NCBI GenBank assembly: GCA_963702835.1
Contig: OY969762.1
Location: forward strand, 2,542,001 to 2,606,000
Direction of reading: 5' to 3'
From: JAFGAV01 sp041479055
GTDB lineage: Bacteria > Acidobacteriota > Aminicenantia > Aminicenantales > JAFGAV01
Length of the DNA: 64,000 nt
The translations under genes and the position numbers were made by a program. Position 1 is the stretch's first letter; each line of letters begins with the position of its first letter. Below, one piece after another: positions 40,710 to 50,048 of this stretch. The notes beneath the pieces are model-generated. The model searched no databases. It had not been told where the DNA came from and worked only from the letters and a program-made list of their open reading frames with translations.

Positions 40710-42124
40710 GGCTTGCTGGGCTCCAGTTTTCTAATCGCCTGCTCGACCTCGCCTTTGACCTCTTTTTTAATGGCCTCCAGGTCCGCGGCCGTATCCGCCT
40801 CGAAACGCATGACCAGAACGGCCTGGGTGTTCGAAGCCCGGACCAGGGCCCAGCCCTGGGGGAGGTTGGCCCTCACGCCGTCGATATCGACAACCGGGTA
40901 GCGGGCGGCCAGGGACCGCCTGACCTCCTCCACGATCTTGAACTTGACCTCCTCCGAAGCATACACCCTGATCTCAGGAGTGCTGTAGGTGACGGGCAGG
41001 TCGGCCAGCATCTCGGACAGTTTCTGCGTGGAGCGGGACAAGATCTCCAGCAGCCGGGCCGAAGCGTAGATGGCGTCGTCAAAGCCGAAGTAGCGGTCGG
41101 CGAAAAAAATGTGTCCGCTCATTTCGCCGGCCAGGACCGCTTTCTCTTCCTTGATCTTTTTTTTGATCAGAGAGTGGCCGGTTTTCCACATGATGGGCTT
41201 GCCGCCCAGCCTTTCGATCTCCTGGTAGAGGAGCTTGGAAGACTTGACCTCGGAGATGACGGTCGCGCCGGGATAGCGGGGAAGAATGTCCCGGCAGAAA
41301 AGAATCATCAGCCGGTCGCCCCACATGATTTGGCCCTTGTCGTCCACGACTCCGATGCGGTCCGCGTCGCCGTCGTAGCCGATGCCGGCGTCCGCTCCCG
41401 TCTCCCTGACCTTGCGGATCAAGTCCTGCATGGCCTCGGGCAAAGTCGGGTCGGGATGGTGATGGGGAAAGCGGCCGTCCATTTCGCAGAACAAGGGGAT
41501 AACCTCGACGCCCAATTTTTGGAAGAGGGGAACAGCCACCACCCCTCCCGTTCCGTTGCCCGCATCCACCACCACCTTAAGCGGCCTTTCCAAGCGCAGG
41601 TTCTTCAAAAGATAGCTCTGGTAGTCGGGGACGATATTGGTGGCCGAGCGGCGGCCCGGCCGGTCCTGGACGATATCCCCTTTCTGAATGAGGGCCAGGA
41701 TGTCCTGGATCATCGGCCCGTAAACGGCCTCTTCGCCCATCATTATTTTAAAGCCGTTGTACTCGGGCGGGTTGTGCGAACCGGTAATGACGATGCCCGC
41801 CTCCTTTTTCAGATAAAACAGAGCGAAGTAGAGCAAAGGAGTAGGAACAATGCCCAGGTCGGTCACATCGCAGCCCGTGGACAAGAGCCCCCGGGTCAGG
41901 GCTTCGAAATAGCCGGGCGAGCTGAGCCGCACGTCACGGCCCACGACTACGTCCCGCCGGCCGTTATGACGGAAGTAGGTGCCTAACCCTTTGCCCAAAA
42001 CCTCGGCCACGGCAGGAGTCAGATCCTGGTCGACAATGCCGCGGATGTCGTATTCCCTGAAGATGGCGGGATTAACCTTCACCTTGCCCTCCCCATCCTG
42101 CTTTAAAACATTTCGGTGCGCCAC
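40706..42124 (-). CDS. Phosphomannomutase / phosphoglucomutase
   Basis: Interconverts hexose 6-phosphates and 1-phosphates for GDP-mannose and other nucleotide sugars. The 472-aa protein has FREYDIRGIVDQ near the start, the phosphoserine loop VITGSHNPPEYNG, the metal loop GYDGDADRIGV and the sugar-binding GEMSGHIFF, the order of AlgC/ManB-type enzymes. The first ATG overlaps kdsD by 22 bp; a GTG at 42082 with GGGGAGGG upstream is an equally good start. Substrate preference cannot be told from sequence. Confidence 0.94.
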   Translation of the reverse strand: MAHRNVLKQDGEGKVKVNPAIFREYDIRGIVDQDLTPAVAEVLGKGLGTYFRHNGRRDVVVGRDVRLSSPGYFEALTRGLLSTGCDVTDLGIVPTPLLYFALFYLKKEAGIVITGSHNPPEYNGFKIMMGEEAVYGPMIQDILALIQKGDIVQDRPGRRSATNIVPDYQSYLLKNLRLERPLKVVVDAGNGTGGVVAVPLFQKLGVEVIPLFCEMDGRFPHHHPDPTLPEAMQDLIRKVRETGADAGIGYDGDADRIGVVDDKGQIMWGDRLMILFCRDILPRYPGATVISEVKSSKLLYQEIERLGGKPIMWKTGHSLIKKKIKEEKAVLAGEMSGHIFFADRYFGFDDAIYASARLLEILSRSTQKLSEMLADLPVTYSTPEIRVYASEEVKFKIVEEVRRSLAARYPVVDIDGVRANLPQGWALVRASNTQAVLVMRFEADTAADLEAIKKEVKGEVEQAIRKLEPSKP

Positions 42125-43074
42125 AGGTCATGGAGATGGACGATGCCCTCGACCTTCCCCCGGCGGTCCAGGACGACCAGGGAGGTGATCTTCCTCTCTT
42201 CCATGAGGTTCAGGGCCGTAGTGGCCAGGTCGTCCTTGCCGATGGTCACCGGCCGGCGGGTCATGCCGCCGGACGCCTCGCGGCGGAGGGCGTCATCGCC
42301 GTGCTTCTGCAGCATCCTCCGCAAATCGCCGTCGGTCATGATTCCGCACAGCCGACCCCGGCCGTCAACCACGCAGGTCATCCCCAATTTTTTAGCCGAC
42401 ATGACCTCGACCACCCGGCTCATGGGCGTGGAGGGGAGCACCAGGGGGATGTCGCGGCCCTTGTGCATGACCATCTCCACCCGGAGCAGTTTCTTGCCCA
42501 GGGCGCCCTTGGGGTGCATGAAGGCAAAGTCTTTCTCACTGAAACCCTTGACCTTCATGAGGGCCACGGCCAGGGCATCGCCCATGGCCAGGGCGGCCGT
42601 GGAGCTGGCGGTGGGGACCAGTCCGGCCGGCTCGGCTTCCCTTTCCACACGGGCGTCAAGGACGATATCGCTGTAGCGGGCGATCTTGGAATCCGGGTGG
42701 CCGGTGATGGTGATGAGTTTGACCCCGAGGCGCTTGATAAAGTCCAGGAGGTCCACGATCTCCCGCGTCTCGCCGCTGTAGGAAACGGCCACGACCACGT
42801 CGTTTTTGAGGATCATGCCCAAGTCGCCGTGTCCCATCTCGGCGGCATGGACGAACAGGGCCGGCGTGCCGCAACTGGCCAGGGTGGCGGCGATCTTGCG
42901 GCCGACCAGGCCCGACTTGCCCATGCCCGTGACGATGATGCGCGCGGATGATGAGGACAGGAGGTCCACGGCCTCGGCAAAGTTCTGGCCCAGACGCGGG
43001 ACAAGCGTGCGGAGCGCTTCGGACTCGATTTCCAGGACTTGCCGGCCGATGCGGATGATCTCTTTCTTGGTCAT
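42103..43074 (-). CDS. kdsD: Arabinose-5-phosphate isomerase (SIS + two CBS domains)
   Basis: Converts ribulose 5-phosphate to arabinose 5-phosphate, the first step to KDO. The 323-aa protein has the SIS domain (RIIVTGMGKSGLVGRKIAAT, HAAEMGHGDLGMI, VAVSYSGETREI) and two CBS domains (residues 205-323). It overlaps kdsA by 4 bp. With kdsA and kdsB in the same cluster it makes the lipopolysaccharide core sugar, evidence for an outer membrane. Confidence 0.95.
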   Translation of the reverse strand: MTKKEIIRIGRQVLEIESEALRTLVPRLGQNFAEAVDLLSSSSARIIVTGMGKSGLVGRKIAATLASCGTPALFVHAAEMGHGDLGMILKNDVVVAVSYSGETREIVDLLDFIKRLGVKLITITGHPDSKIARYSDIVLDARVEREAEPAGLVPTASSTAALAMGDALAVALMKVKGFSEKDFAFMHPKGALGKKLLRVEMVMHKGRDIPLVLPSTPMSRVVEVMSAKKLGMTCVVDGRGRLCGIMTDGDLRRMLQKHGDDALRREASGGMTRRPVTIGKDDLATTALNLMEERKITSLVVLDRRGKVEGIVHLHDLWRTEMF

Positions 43075-43916
43075 GCGGGCTCCGTGTTGCCGGCGGCCCG
43101 GCGAATGGCCAGCAGGGTGGTGAGAAGACCCTTGAGGTCCTTGAGCTTCAGGGAATTAGGGCCGTCGGAGAGGGCCTTGGCCGGGTCGTCATGAACCTCT
43201 ATAAAGATGCCGTCCGCGCCGACGCTCACCCCGGCCTTGGCCAGAAAGGGGATGAACTCCGCATCTCCGCCCGAAGCTGAACCCAGCCCGGCCGGCCGCT
43301 GCACGCTGTGCGAAGCGTCGAGGGCCACCGGAAAACCGAAGGACTTGAGGACGGGGATGGAGCGAACATCCATCACCAGGTTGTGATAGCCGAAGGAGGT
43401 GCCGCGCTCGGTCAGAATGATGCGGTCGTTGCCCCGGCTCAGGACTTTATCCACGGCGTTCCGCATGTCCTCGGGCGCCAAGAACTGGCCTTTCTTTAGG
43501 TTGAGCGGCTTGCCCGTTTGGGCCGCTTCCAGGATGAGGTCGGTCTGCCGGCACAGGAAGGCCGGGATCTGAATGATGTCCAGTACCTCGGCGGCCAGGG
43601 CCACTTGGCCGGTCTCATGGACGTCGGATAGAACCGGGACAGAAAATTCCTCCCTGATGCCGCGCAGGATTTTCAATCCTTCCTGAAGGCCCGGCCCTCG
43701 ATAGGAACGGATCGAAGAGCGGTTGGCTTTGTCGAAGGAGGCCTTGAACACAAAGGGAAGGCCGAGCTCGCGGCAGATGGCCTTAAGTTCACGGGCCATC
43801 AGGCGGGCGTGGTCGCGGCTCTCGATGACGCAGGGGCCGGCGATGAGGAACAGCGGCTGGGAACCGCCGATCCTAACGCCCGGGCCGATGTCGAACTCTT
43901 TTGAGACGGTGAGCAT
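43071..43916 (-). CDS. kdsA: 3-deoxy-8-phosphooctulonate (KDO-8-P) synthase
   Basis: Joins arabinose 5-phosphate and phosphoenolpyruvate. The 281-aa protein has the KdsA barrel motifs IAGPCVIES (26-34), FKASFDKANRSS, LSDVHE, NLKKGQFLAP, TERGTSFGY and ALDASHSVQRP. It overlaps the pyrG gene end by 44 bp and kdsD by 4 bp. No metal-type cysteine is at the usual position, so it is probably the metal-independent class. Confidence 0.95.
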   Translation of the reverse strand: MLTVSKEFDIGPGVRIGGSQPLFLIAGPCVIESRDHARLMARELKAICRELGLPFVFKASFDKANRSSIRSYRGPGLQEGLKILRGIREEFSVPVLSDVHETGQVALAAEVLDIIQIPAFLCRQTDLILEAAQTGKPLNLKKGQFLAPEDMRNAVDKVLSRGNDRIILTERGTSFGYHNLVMDVRSIPVLKSFGFPVALDASHSVQRPAGLGSASGGDAEFIPFLAKAGVSVGADGIFIEVHDDPAKALSDGPNSLKLKDLKGLLTTLLAIRRAAGNTEPA

Positions 43917-45495
43917 AGCTGGCTCCCACGAAATCCCGGAACAGGGGGTGCGGCTTCAGCGGCTTGGATTGGAACTCGGGATGGAACTGGCATCCCAGGA
44001 ACCAGGGATGGTCCTTCAGTTCGACAATCTCCACCAGCTGGTAATCGGGGTTCATGCCCGAGAAGACGAGCCCCGCTGAAGCCAAACGCGGGCCATAACC
44101 GGGATTGAACTCGTAGCGGTGGCGGTGCCGCTCCCTAATTTGACTTTTCCTATAGGCTTTATAGGCTATGGTATCTTTGAAAAGACGGCAGGTATACTCG
44201 CCCAGACGCATGGTGCCGCCCATGTCCTCGCCTCCTTTGAGCTCCCGCCACAGGAAGAAGATTTTGTGCGGCGTCACCGAATTGAACTCGGTGCTGTGGG
44301 CGCCGCGCAAACCGGCCACGTTTCGGGCAAAATCGATGGTGGCGCACTGCATGCCCAAACAGATGCCGAAGTACGGCACCTTTTTCTTGCGAGCATAGGC
44401 CGCCGCCCTGATTTTTCCTTCGATCCCCCGCACGCCGAACCCGCCCGGAACGAGGATTCCGTCCAGGCCACCCAGAACCCGTTCGGCCGGCTTTCTTTCC
44501 AGGTCCTCGGCTTCGACCCAGGTGATGTTCATCTTGAGCTTATGGGCCACGGCGGCGTGGATCAGGGCTTGTTTCAGGCTGATATAAGAATCCTGGAGGC
44601 CGGCGTATTTGCCGATGAGGCCGATGCACACTTCGTCCCGGGGATTCTCCATAGTCTCGATGAGCGCCTTCCATCGACTGAGGTTCCGCCTCTGGGAACC
44701 GATCTTCAACTGCTTGAGGATCGTGGCGTCCAGACCCTCCGCGGCAAACACCAGCGGGATCTCATAGATGTTCCCTACGTCCTTGGCCGTGACGACCGAT
44801 TCGATGGGCACGTTGGTGAAGAGCGAGATTTTCCGCTTGATGTCATTGGTCAGGAATCGGTCGGTCCGGCACAGCAGGATATCCGGCTGGATACCGATGG
44901 CCCGAAGCTCCTTGACGCTGTGCTGGGTGGGCTTGGTCTTCAATTCTCCCGAAGAGGGAATGAAGGGAACAAGGGTCAAGTGCACAAACAGCGTGTTCTC
45001 CGGGCCGAGCGTCAGGCGCATCTGACGGATGGCCTCCAGAAAAGGCAGGCTCTCGATGTCGCCCACCGTTCCGCCGATCTCAACAATGACGATGTCGTTG
45101 TCATTGCTGTTTCCGGAAATGGCGCCTTTGATTTCGTCGGTGACATGAGGAATGACCTGGACGGTCTTGCCCAGGAATTCGCCTTTCCGTTCCTTGTGCA
45201 GAATGGATTCGTATATTCTGCCGGCGGTCCAGTTGTGCGCCCGGGAAGTCCGGGCCGAGGTGAACCGCTCGTAGTGGCCGAGGTCGAGGTCGGTCTCCGC
45301 GCCGTCGGCGGTGACATACACTTCGCCGTGCTGATAAGGGCTCATCGTGCCCGGGTCCAGGTTGAGATAAGGATCACATTTCATGAGCGTGATCCGCAGG
45401 CCGTGGCTTTCCAGCAGCATGCCGATGGAAGAGGCGGCCACCCCTTTCCCCAGTCCGGAAACGACTCCACCCGTAACAAAAATAAACTTGGTCAT
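43873..45495 (-). CDS. pyrG: CTP synthase
   Basis: Makes CTP from UTP, glutamine and ATP, providing CTP for CMP-KDO. The 540-aa protein from the ATG at 45495 begins MTKFIFVTGGVVSGLGKG; upstream residues of the longer frame are not homologous. The N-terminal synthetase domain has GDIESLPFLEAIRQM; the C-terminal glutamine amidotransferase domain has the nucleophile in FGICLGMQ and the histidine region CQFHPEFQS. It overlaps kdsB by 4 bp (ATGA). Confidence 0.96.
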   Translation of the reverse strand: MTKFIFVTGGVVSGLGKGVAASSIGMLLESHGLRITLMKCDPYLNLDPGTMSPYQHGEVYVTADGAETDLDLGHYERFTSARTSRAHNWTAGRIYESILHKERKGEFLGKTVQVIPHVTDEIKGAISGNSNDNDIVIVEIGGTVGDIESLPFLEAIRQMRLTLGPENTLFVHLTLVPFIPSSGELKTKPTQHSVKELRAIGIQPDILLCRTDRFLTNDIKRKISLFTNVPIESVVTAKDVGNIYEIPLVFAAEGLDATILKQLKIGSQRRNLSRWKALIETMENPRDEVCIGLIGKYAGLQDSYISLKQALIHAAVAHKLKMNITWVEAEDLERKPAERVLGGLDGILVPGGFGVRGIEGKIRAAAYARKKKVPYFGICLGMQCATIDFARNVAGLRGAHSTEFNSVTPHKIFFLWRELKGGEDMGGTMRLGEYTCRLFKDTIAYKAYRKSQIRERHRHRYEFNPGYGPRLASAGLVFSGMNPDYQLVEIVELKDHPWFLGCQFHPEFQSKPLKPHPLFRDFVGASYAHRLKRVRHRPGR

Positions 45496-46214
45496 CGTCC
45501 TCTGCTCTTGAGAATATTCTCGACCTTGATTATATCCTCGGGTGCATCCACGCTCAAGGTGGAGATGTTGCATTCAACCATCTTGATCCTGTACCCATTC
45601 TCCAGCACCCGCAGCTGTTCCAATCTTTCCGCCGTCTCTAAACGGGAAGCGGGCAGCCGGCTCAAATTCAGCAAAAAAGGCCGCTGGTAGCCGTAGATGC
45701 CGATATGCTGAAAAAAATAGTCGCTGCCGCCGAAAGGAATGGGGAAACGGGAAAAATAAAGCGCCTGGCTCTTCTTGTCCACCACGACTTTAACGATATT
45801 CCGGTCGAGGACCTGTTCACGGTCGCTCATTCTGACCATGAGGGAGGCCATGGGCACTGAATCGTCCTGGAGCGCTTCCGCCAGGCCGTCGATCATGGAG
45901 GGTTCAAGGAGAGGCTCGTCACCTTGAATATTGATGACGAGGGGAGTGTCGAGCGAGGCGGCCACTTCCGCGACACGGTCAGTGCCTGAGGCATGAGCGG
46001 CCGACGTCATCCGGGCTTCGGCCCCCAGGAGCTTCGCCTTCTCGAAAATGCGTTCATCGTCCGTAGCCACAATGATTCGCATCAGCGACGAGCTGGCCCC
46101 GGCGGCCTCCAATACCCACTGGAGCATGGGTTTGCCGAGAATGGGGGCCAGCGGCTTCCCCGGGAATCTGGACGAAGCGAACCGGGCCGGAATGATGCCG
46201 ACAGCTTTTTCCAT
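45492..46214 (-). CDS. kdsB: 3-deoxy-manno-octulosonate cytidylyltransferase (CMP-KDO synthetase)
   Basis: Activates KDO with CTP before its transfer to lipid A. The 240-aa protein has the nucleotide loop IIPARFASSRFPGKPLA at 7-23, VATDDERI, NIQGDEPLL and the catalytic QHIGIYGY. It is coupled to pyrG, which supplies its CTP, and starts at the stop of the bactofilin gene. Confidence 0.95.
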   Translation of the reverse strand: MEKAVGIIPARFASSRFPGKPLAPILGKPMLQWVLEAAGASSSLMRIIVATDDERIFEKAKLLGAEARMTSAAHASGTDRVAEVAASLDTPLVINIQGDEPLLEPSMIDGLAEALQDDSVPMASLMVRMSDREQVLDRNIVKVVVDKKSQALYFSRFPIPFGGSDYFFQHIGIYGYQRPFLLNLSRLPASRLETAERLEQLRVLENGYRIKMVECNISTLSVDAPEDIIKVENILKSRGR

Positions 46215-46573
46215 TACTTGCCGGGCCTTTCCGTTGTCTGGCAGGTCACCTCGAGATAAGCGCCCTCCTCGACCAGCAGACTGGGCGAGGCTATATTTCC
46301 GATAACACGCCCCTTGCTGTGAATCTCGACCCTGTCCAAGGCCTGGATTGTTCCTTTGATCTCGCCGTTGATGATGACTTGGCCGGCGCGGACGTCCGCT
46401 TCGACTAACCCGGTCTCGCCGATGATCAGCATGTTCTCGGAGTCGATCTTGCCTTTGAAATTGCCGTCGATTCGAAACGACCCGTGAAAGGTCAACTCGC
46501 CCTTGAACTCGGTATCCCTGTCAAAAAACCCGGTGATTTTGCCTTCGTCCACTTCCGTCTTTCGGTCTTTCAT
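46214..46573 (-). CDS. Bactofilin-family cytoskeletal protein
   Basis: Polymer-forming beta-helix protein. The 119-aa protein has the bactofilin repeat pattern: FKGELTFHGSFRIDGNFKG, then ENMLIIGETGLVEADVRAGQ and VIINGEIKGTIQALDRVEIH, flanked by a short charged N-terminus and a tail. Bactofilins form filaments that scaffold cell-wall enzymes or, beside parAB, position chromosome-segregation proteins as in Myxococcus. The gene overlaps parB by 4 bp, supporting a link to segregation. Confidence 0.92.
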   Translation of the reverse strand: MKDRKTEVDEGKITGFFDRDTEFKGELTFHGSFRIDGNFKGKIDSENMLIIGETGLVEADVRAGQVIINGEIKGTIQALDRVEIHSKGRVIGNIASPSLLVEEGAYLEVTCQTTERPGK

Positions 46574-47418
46574 GATCGCACTCCTTTAAAGTGATCATAG
46601 ATGCGGTTCAATTCCTCCATAGAGAAATAGAATATTCTGACCATCCCACGCTGTCTATTTCCGGAGATGGAGACTTTTGTCCCTATAAGCCGGATGAGCT
46701 CTTCCTCCAGAGCCTTGAGGTCCGCATCAAATCCGGCCATCTTCCCGGTCGAGGACTTCTTTTTCCGTCCCTGAACCAAGGCTTCCACCTCTCTTACGGA
46801 AAGGTTCTTGGCGACTATCCGTTTCGCCAGGGATATTTGCTGGCCGGGATCCTCAAGCGCAAGAAGCGCCCGGGCATGCCCCATCGAGATTTTGTTCGAG
46901 GCCAGTTTCTCCTGGACGTCTTCCGGAAGCTTGAGGAGCCTCAGCTCATTGGCCACTGAGCTTCGATCCCGGCCCACCTTGTCCGCGATTTCTTGCTGGG
47001 TCAGGCCGAGCTCCGCGATCAGCCGGTCATAGGCCCGGGCGATCTCGATGGCATTCAGATCCTCGCGCTGGAGATTCTCAATCAGGGAGATTTCAACCTG
47101 CTGAGTCTTTGGAATATTGCGAATCAGGACAGGCACTTTCTGCAGCCCGGCATGCTGGGCCGCTCGCCACCGCCGCTCGCCGATGATGATCTTGTAATGA
47201 TCGCCTTCCGGAACGACCACTATAGGCTGAAGAACTCCGGAGCTTTTAATGGAGTTGGCCAGCTCGACGATAGCCGCTTCATCGAATTTTTTGCGCGGCT
47301 GGGCGGGATTCGGTTTTACTTGCCCGATGGGCACATCGGCCAGCCTCTCCTCTTTCAGGATCCCGTATTCTTCGGGAATAAAGGCATGGATCCCCTTGCC
47401 TAAGGCCTTTTTTTTCAT
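46570..47418 (-). CDS. parB: Chromosome-partitioning protein ParB
   Basis: CTP-dependent DNA clamp that loads at parS. The 282-aa protein has the CTP-binding motif GERRWRAAQHAG, the helix-turn-helix (LTQQEIADKVGRDRSSVANE) and a C-terminal dimer domain. IAHNLQREDLN-type box (LIENLQREDLNAIE) is complete. It overlaps parA by 4 bp. A parS site lies just upstream of parA at 48184-48199. Confidence 0.95.
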   Translation of the reverse strand: MKKKALGKGIHAFIPEEYGILKEERLADVPIGQVKPNPAQPRKKFDEAAIVELANSIKSSGVLQPIVVVPEGDHYKIIIGERRWRAAQHAGLQKVPVLIRNIPKTQQVEISLIENLQREDLNAIEIARAYDRLIAELGLTQQEIADKVGRDRSSVANELRLLKLPEDVQEKLASNKISMGHARALLALEDPGQQISLAKRIVAKNLSVREVEALVQGRKKKSSTGKMAGFDADLKALEEELIRLIGTKVSISGNRQRGMVRIFYFSMEELNRIYDHFKGVRS

Positions 47419-48176
47419 TTCTTCTCCAGCATTTCTTGAGCCAGGTCAAGGTAGGCCTCGGCCCCCTTGGACTTGATATCATAATAAATAACAGGCTTTC
47501 CGTGAGAAGGAGCCTCGGCCAGCTTGACCGCTCGGGGGATAATGGTCTTATAGAGCACGTTCCCCAGCGATTTCTTGACCTCATCAGCCACCTGTTTAGA
47601 GAGATTCGTTCTATCATCGAACATTGTCAGCAGAATCCCTTCGATCTTCAGGCCAGGGTTAAAAAAAGTGCGGACCTCATCCAAGGTCAACAACATGTCG
47701 GGAATTCCTTCCATGCAGAAAAATTCACACTGAACGGGAATGATAATGGAATCAGCCGCGGCCAGGGCATTAATAGTCAGGAATCCAAGCGAAGGCGGAC
47801 AATCAATAATAATGAAATTAAAGGTCTTTTTTACGGATTCCAGGGTTTCCCGGAGTCTTTTTTCCCTGTTCTCCATGGCAAATAGCTCGGCTTCAATGCC
47901 TGCCAGCTCGGGAGAACACGGGCATAGGTAAAGATTGTTTACTTCGGTTCCCTGGATGCAGTCCATGATGCCCACGCCATCCATCATAGCTTGATAAATG
48001 CCTTTTTTCACCTCGCGTTTTGTTTTTCCAAGGCCGACTGTAGCCATTCCCTGGGGGTCGAAATCCACGAGCAGGACACGCTGCTGTTTGAGGGCCAGGG
48101 CGGCGCCAAGGTTGATTGAAGTGGTCGTTTTGCCGACCCCTCCTTTTTGATTGGCAACAGCTATAACTCGGCCCAT
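47415..48176 (-). CDS. parA: Chromosome-partitioning ATPase ParA/Soj
   Basis: Walker ATPase that moves ParB-parS complexes. The 253-aa protein has the deviant Walker A NQKGGVGKTTTSINL at 9-23, VDFDPQGMAT and IIDCPPSLGFLTINAL. No N-terminal DNA-binding domain is present, which marks chromosomal Soj-type. The ATG lies 8 bp from the parS site, so ParB bound there could repress the gene. Confidence 0.96.
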   Translation of the reverse strand: MGRVIAVANQKGGVGKTTTSINLGAALALKQQRVLLVDFDPQGMATVGLGKTKREVKKGIYQAMMDGVGIMDCIQGTEVNNLYLCPCSPELAGIEAELFAMENREKRLRETLESVKKTFNFIIIDCPPSLGFLTINALAAADSIIIPVQCEFFCMEGIPDMLLTLDEVRTFFNPGLKIEGILLTMFDDRTNLSKQVADEVKKSLGNVLYKTIIPRAVKLAEAPSHGKPVIYYDIKSKGAEAYLDLAQEMLEKK

Positions 48177-48183
48177 AGGCTAT

Positions 48184-48199
48184 TGTTCCACGTGAAACA
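48184..48199. other. parS centromere-like site
   Basis: TGTTCCACGTGAAACA matches the consensus TGTTNCACGTGAAACA at every position. It occupies the gap between the mnmG stop and the parA start. I saw no second copy in the window. Confidence 0.9.
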
Positions 48200-50035
48200 T
48201 TATCTTGCCGGTTCCGCCCTTTTTATCAAGCTCAAGTGCACAAAAAGGTTCATAACCGCCGCCGGCGTCATGCCCGGCATTCTTTTCACTTCTCCCAGAG
48301 TAGCGGGGCGAGCTCTCTCTAGTTTTTCGATCGCTTCTCTGCTAAGGCCGGCGATGCTCTGGAAATCCAAATCGCCCGGTATCTTCATCCGGTCGATACG
48401 CCTCATCTGAGCAATCTCTCTTTCCTGTTTCTGTATATACCCTTCATATTTGACTTCCGATTCAATGTGCCGGATCTCATCAGTTGTGAGGGGCTCATCA
48501 AATTTGGCATATTCTAGCACATCTCGAAAGGTTATTTCAGGCTTTTTTAAGAGGCTTTTTAACGTGATCTTTTCGCCCGAATGAATCAGAGCCTTTGTTT
48601 CATCCAGAAAGATCATAACCTTTTTGATTTTTTCCTTCTTTTTCAGGAATTCGGCATAAGTTTGGTCATCAATAAGCCCCAATCGGCGGCCATGGGGCAT
48701 AAGCCTGAAATCAGCATTATCGATCCTGAGCATGAGCCTATGTTCAGCCCGAGAAGTAAAGAGCCGGTATGGTTCCTCGACGCCCTTGGTAACCAGGTCA
48801 TCGATCAATACGGCAATATACCCTTCAGATCGGTCCAGAATGAACGGCTTATTTCCTTTGAGCTTCAGGGCAGCATTGATCCCGGCCATTATCCCCTGGC
48901 CAGCGGCTTCTTCATAGCCTGACGTGCCGTTGATCTGCCCGGCAAGATAGAGGTTCTGTATAGTTAGAGTTTCCAGGGTCGGCCGAAGCTGAACAGGCAG
49001 CACCGCGTCATATTCAATACCGTAGGCCGGCCGCAGAATCCTGGCCTGGTCAAGGCCGGGGATTGTTTGGAGGATCTCCTTTTGAACCTCAACGGGAAGG
49101 CTTGAAGAGAGGCCGTTGACATAGACTTCGGATGTTTCCAAGCCTTCGGGCTCCAAAAAGAATTGATGCCGGTTATGGTGGCTGAACTTGACGACCTTGT
49201 CCTCAATCGATGGACAATAACGGGGGCCGACCCCGACTATTTTCCCGCTGTACAGAGGGGATTTATCAAGATTCTTCCTGATGACCTCATGAGTTAGCTC
49301 ATTGGTATATCCGTGCCAGCAAACAATCTTATTTTCAAGCGGCCTCCGGGTCCTGTATGAGAAGGGAAAAGGGGGCTCATCGCCTGGCTGAGGGGTGAAG
49401 CGGCTCCAATCTATGGTGTGCTTGTCCAGCCTCATGGGAGTGCCTGTCTTGAGGCGGAACATTTTCAATCCTTTTTTTCTGAGATCCAGGCTGAGGTCGC
49501 TGGAGGCGGGCTCGTTGGCCCGGCCGGCAGGGTAGCTCGTCAGCCCCAAATGTATAAGCCCATTTAGGAAAGTCCCCGGCGCCAAGATGACTGCGCCGGC
49601 CCTGATCGAATAGCCGTCCAGCGTCCTTATCCCTTCGGTTTTTCCCTCCCTGACCATGATCTCAGCGGCAATACCCTGAAAAAGGCTCAAATTCGGAACG
49701 CTCTCCAGCCGTTTTTTCATGGCCAGTCTATAGAGTGTTTTGTCGCATTGAGCCCTCGGCGCCTGGACAGCCCCTCCGCGGCTGCTGTTCAGCAACCTGA
49801 ATTGAATACCGGTCTCATCGGCCATCAACCCCATTATCCCGCCCAGGGCATCTATCTCTCTGACCAGGTGTCCCTTGGCCAGCCCGCCGATAGCCGGGTT
49901 GCAGGACATCTGGGCGATCGTTTCCAGATGAATGGTGAGAAGACACGTGCGAAGGCCCATGGCACTCGCTGCACAGGCAGCTTCACAGCCGGCGTGGCCG
50001 GCGCCGACGACCACTATATCGAATTCGTCTGGCAT
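48200..50035 (-). CDS. mnmG: tRNA 5-carboxymethylaminomethyluridine synthase subunit MnmG
   Basis: With MnmE it modifies the wobble uridine of several tRNAs. The 611-aa flavoprotein begins with the FAD motif GAGHAGCEAACAA (11-23), has CNPAIGGLAKGHL, the PAYGIEYD segment and the C-terminal helical domain that ends in RMPGMTPAAVMNLFVHL. It lies 13 bp from mnmE, so the partner enzymes are co-transcribed. Confidence 0.96.
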   Translation of the reverse strand: MPDEFDIVVVGAGHAGCEAACAASAMGLRTCLLTIHLETIAQMSCNPAIGGLAKGHLVREIDALGGIMGLMADETGIQFRLLNSSRGGAVQAPRAQCDKTLYRLAMKKRLESVPNLSLFQGIAAEIMVREGKTEGIRTLDGYSIRAGAVILAPGTFLNGLIHLGLTSYPAGRANEPASSDLSLDLRKKGLKMFRLKTGTPMRLDKHTIDWSRFTPQPGDEPPFPFSYRTRRPLENKIVCWHGYTNELTHEVIRKNLDKSPLYSGKIVGVGPRYCPSIEDKVVKFSHHNRHQFFLEPEGLETSEVYVNGLSSSLPVEVQKEILQTIPGLDQARILRPAYGIEYDAVLPVQLRPTLETLTIQNLYLAGQINGTSGYEEAAGQGIMAGINAALKLKGNKPFILDRSEGYIAVLIDDLVTKGVEEPYRLFTSRAEHRLMLRIDNADFRLMPHGRRLGLIDDQTYAEFLKKKEKIKKVMIFLDETKALIHSGEKITLKSLLKKPEITFRDVLEYAKFDEPLTTDEIRHIESEVKYEGYIQKQEREIAQMRRIDRMKIPGDLDFQSIAGLSREAIEKLERARPATLGEVKRMPGMTPAAVMNLFVHLSLIKRAEPAR

Positions 50036-50048
50036 GACCGTCCTTAGC

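Noticed and set aside
45495..45573. N-terminal extension of pyrG
   Set aside because: These 26 codons lie inside kdsB and are not found in CTP synthases, which begin with the MTKFIFVTGG segment.
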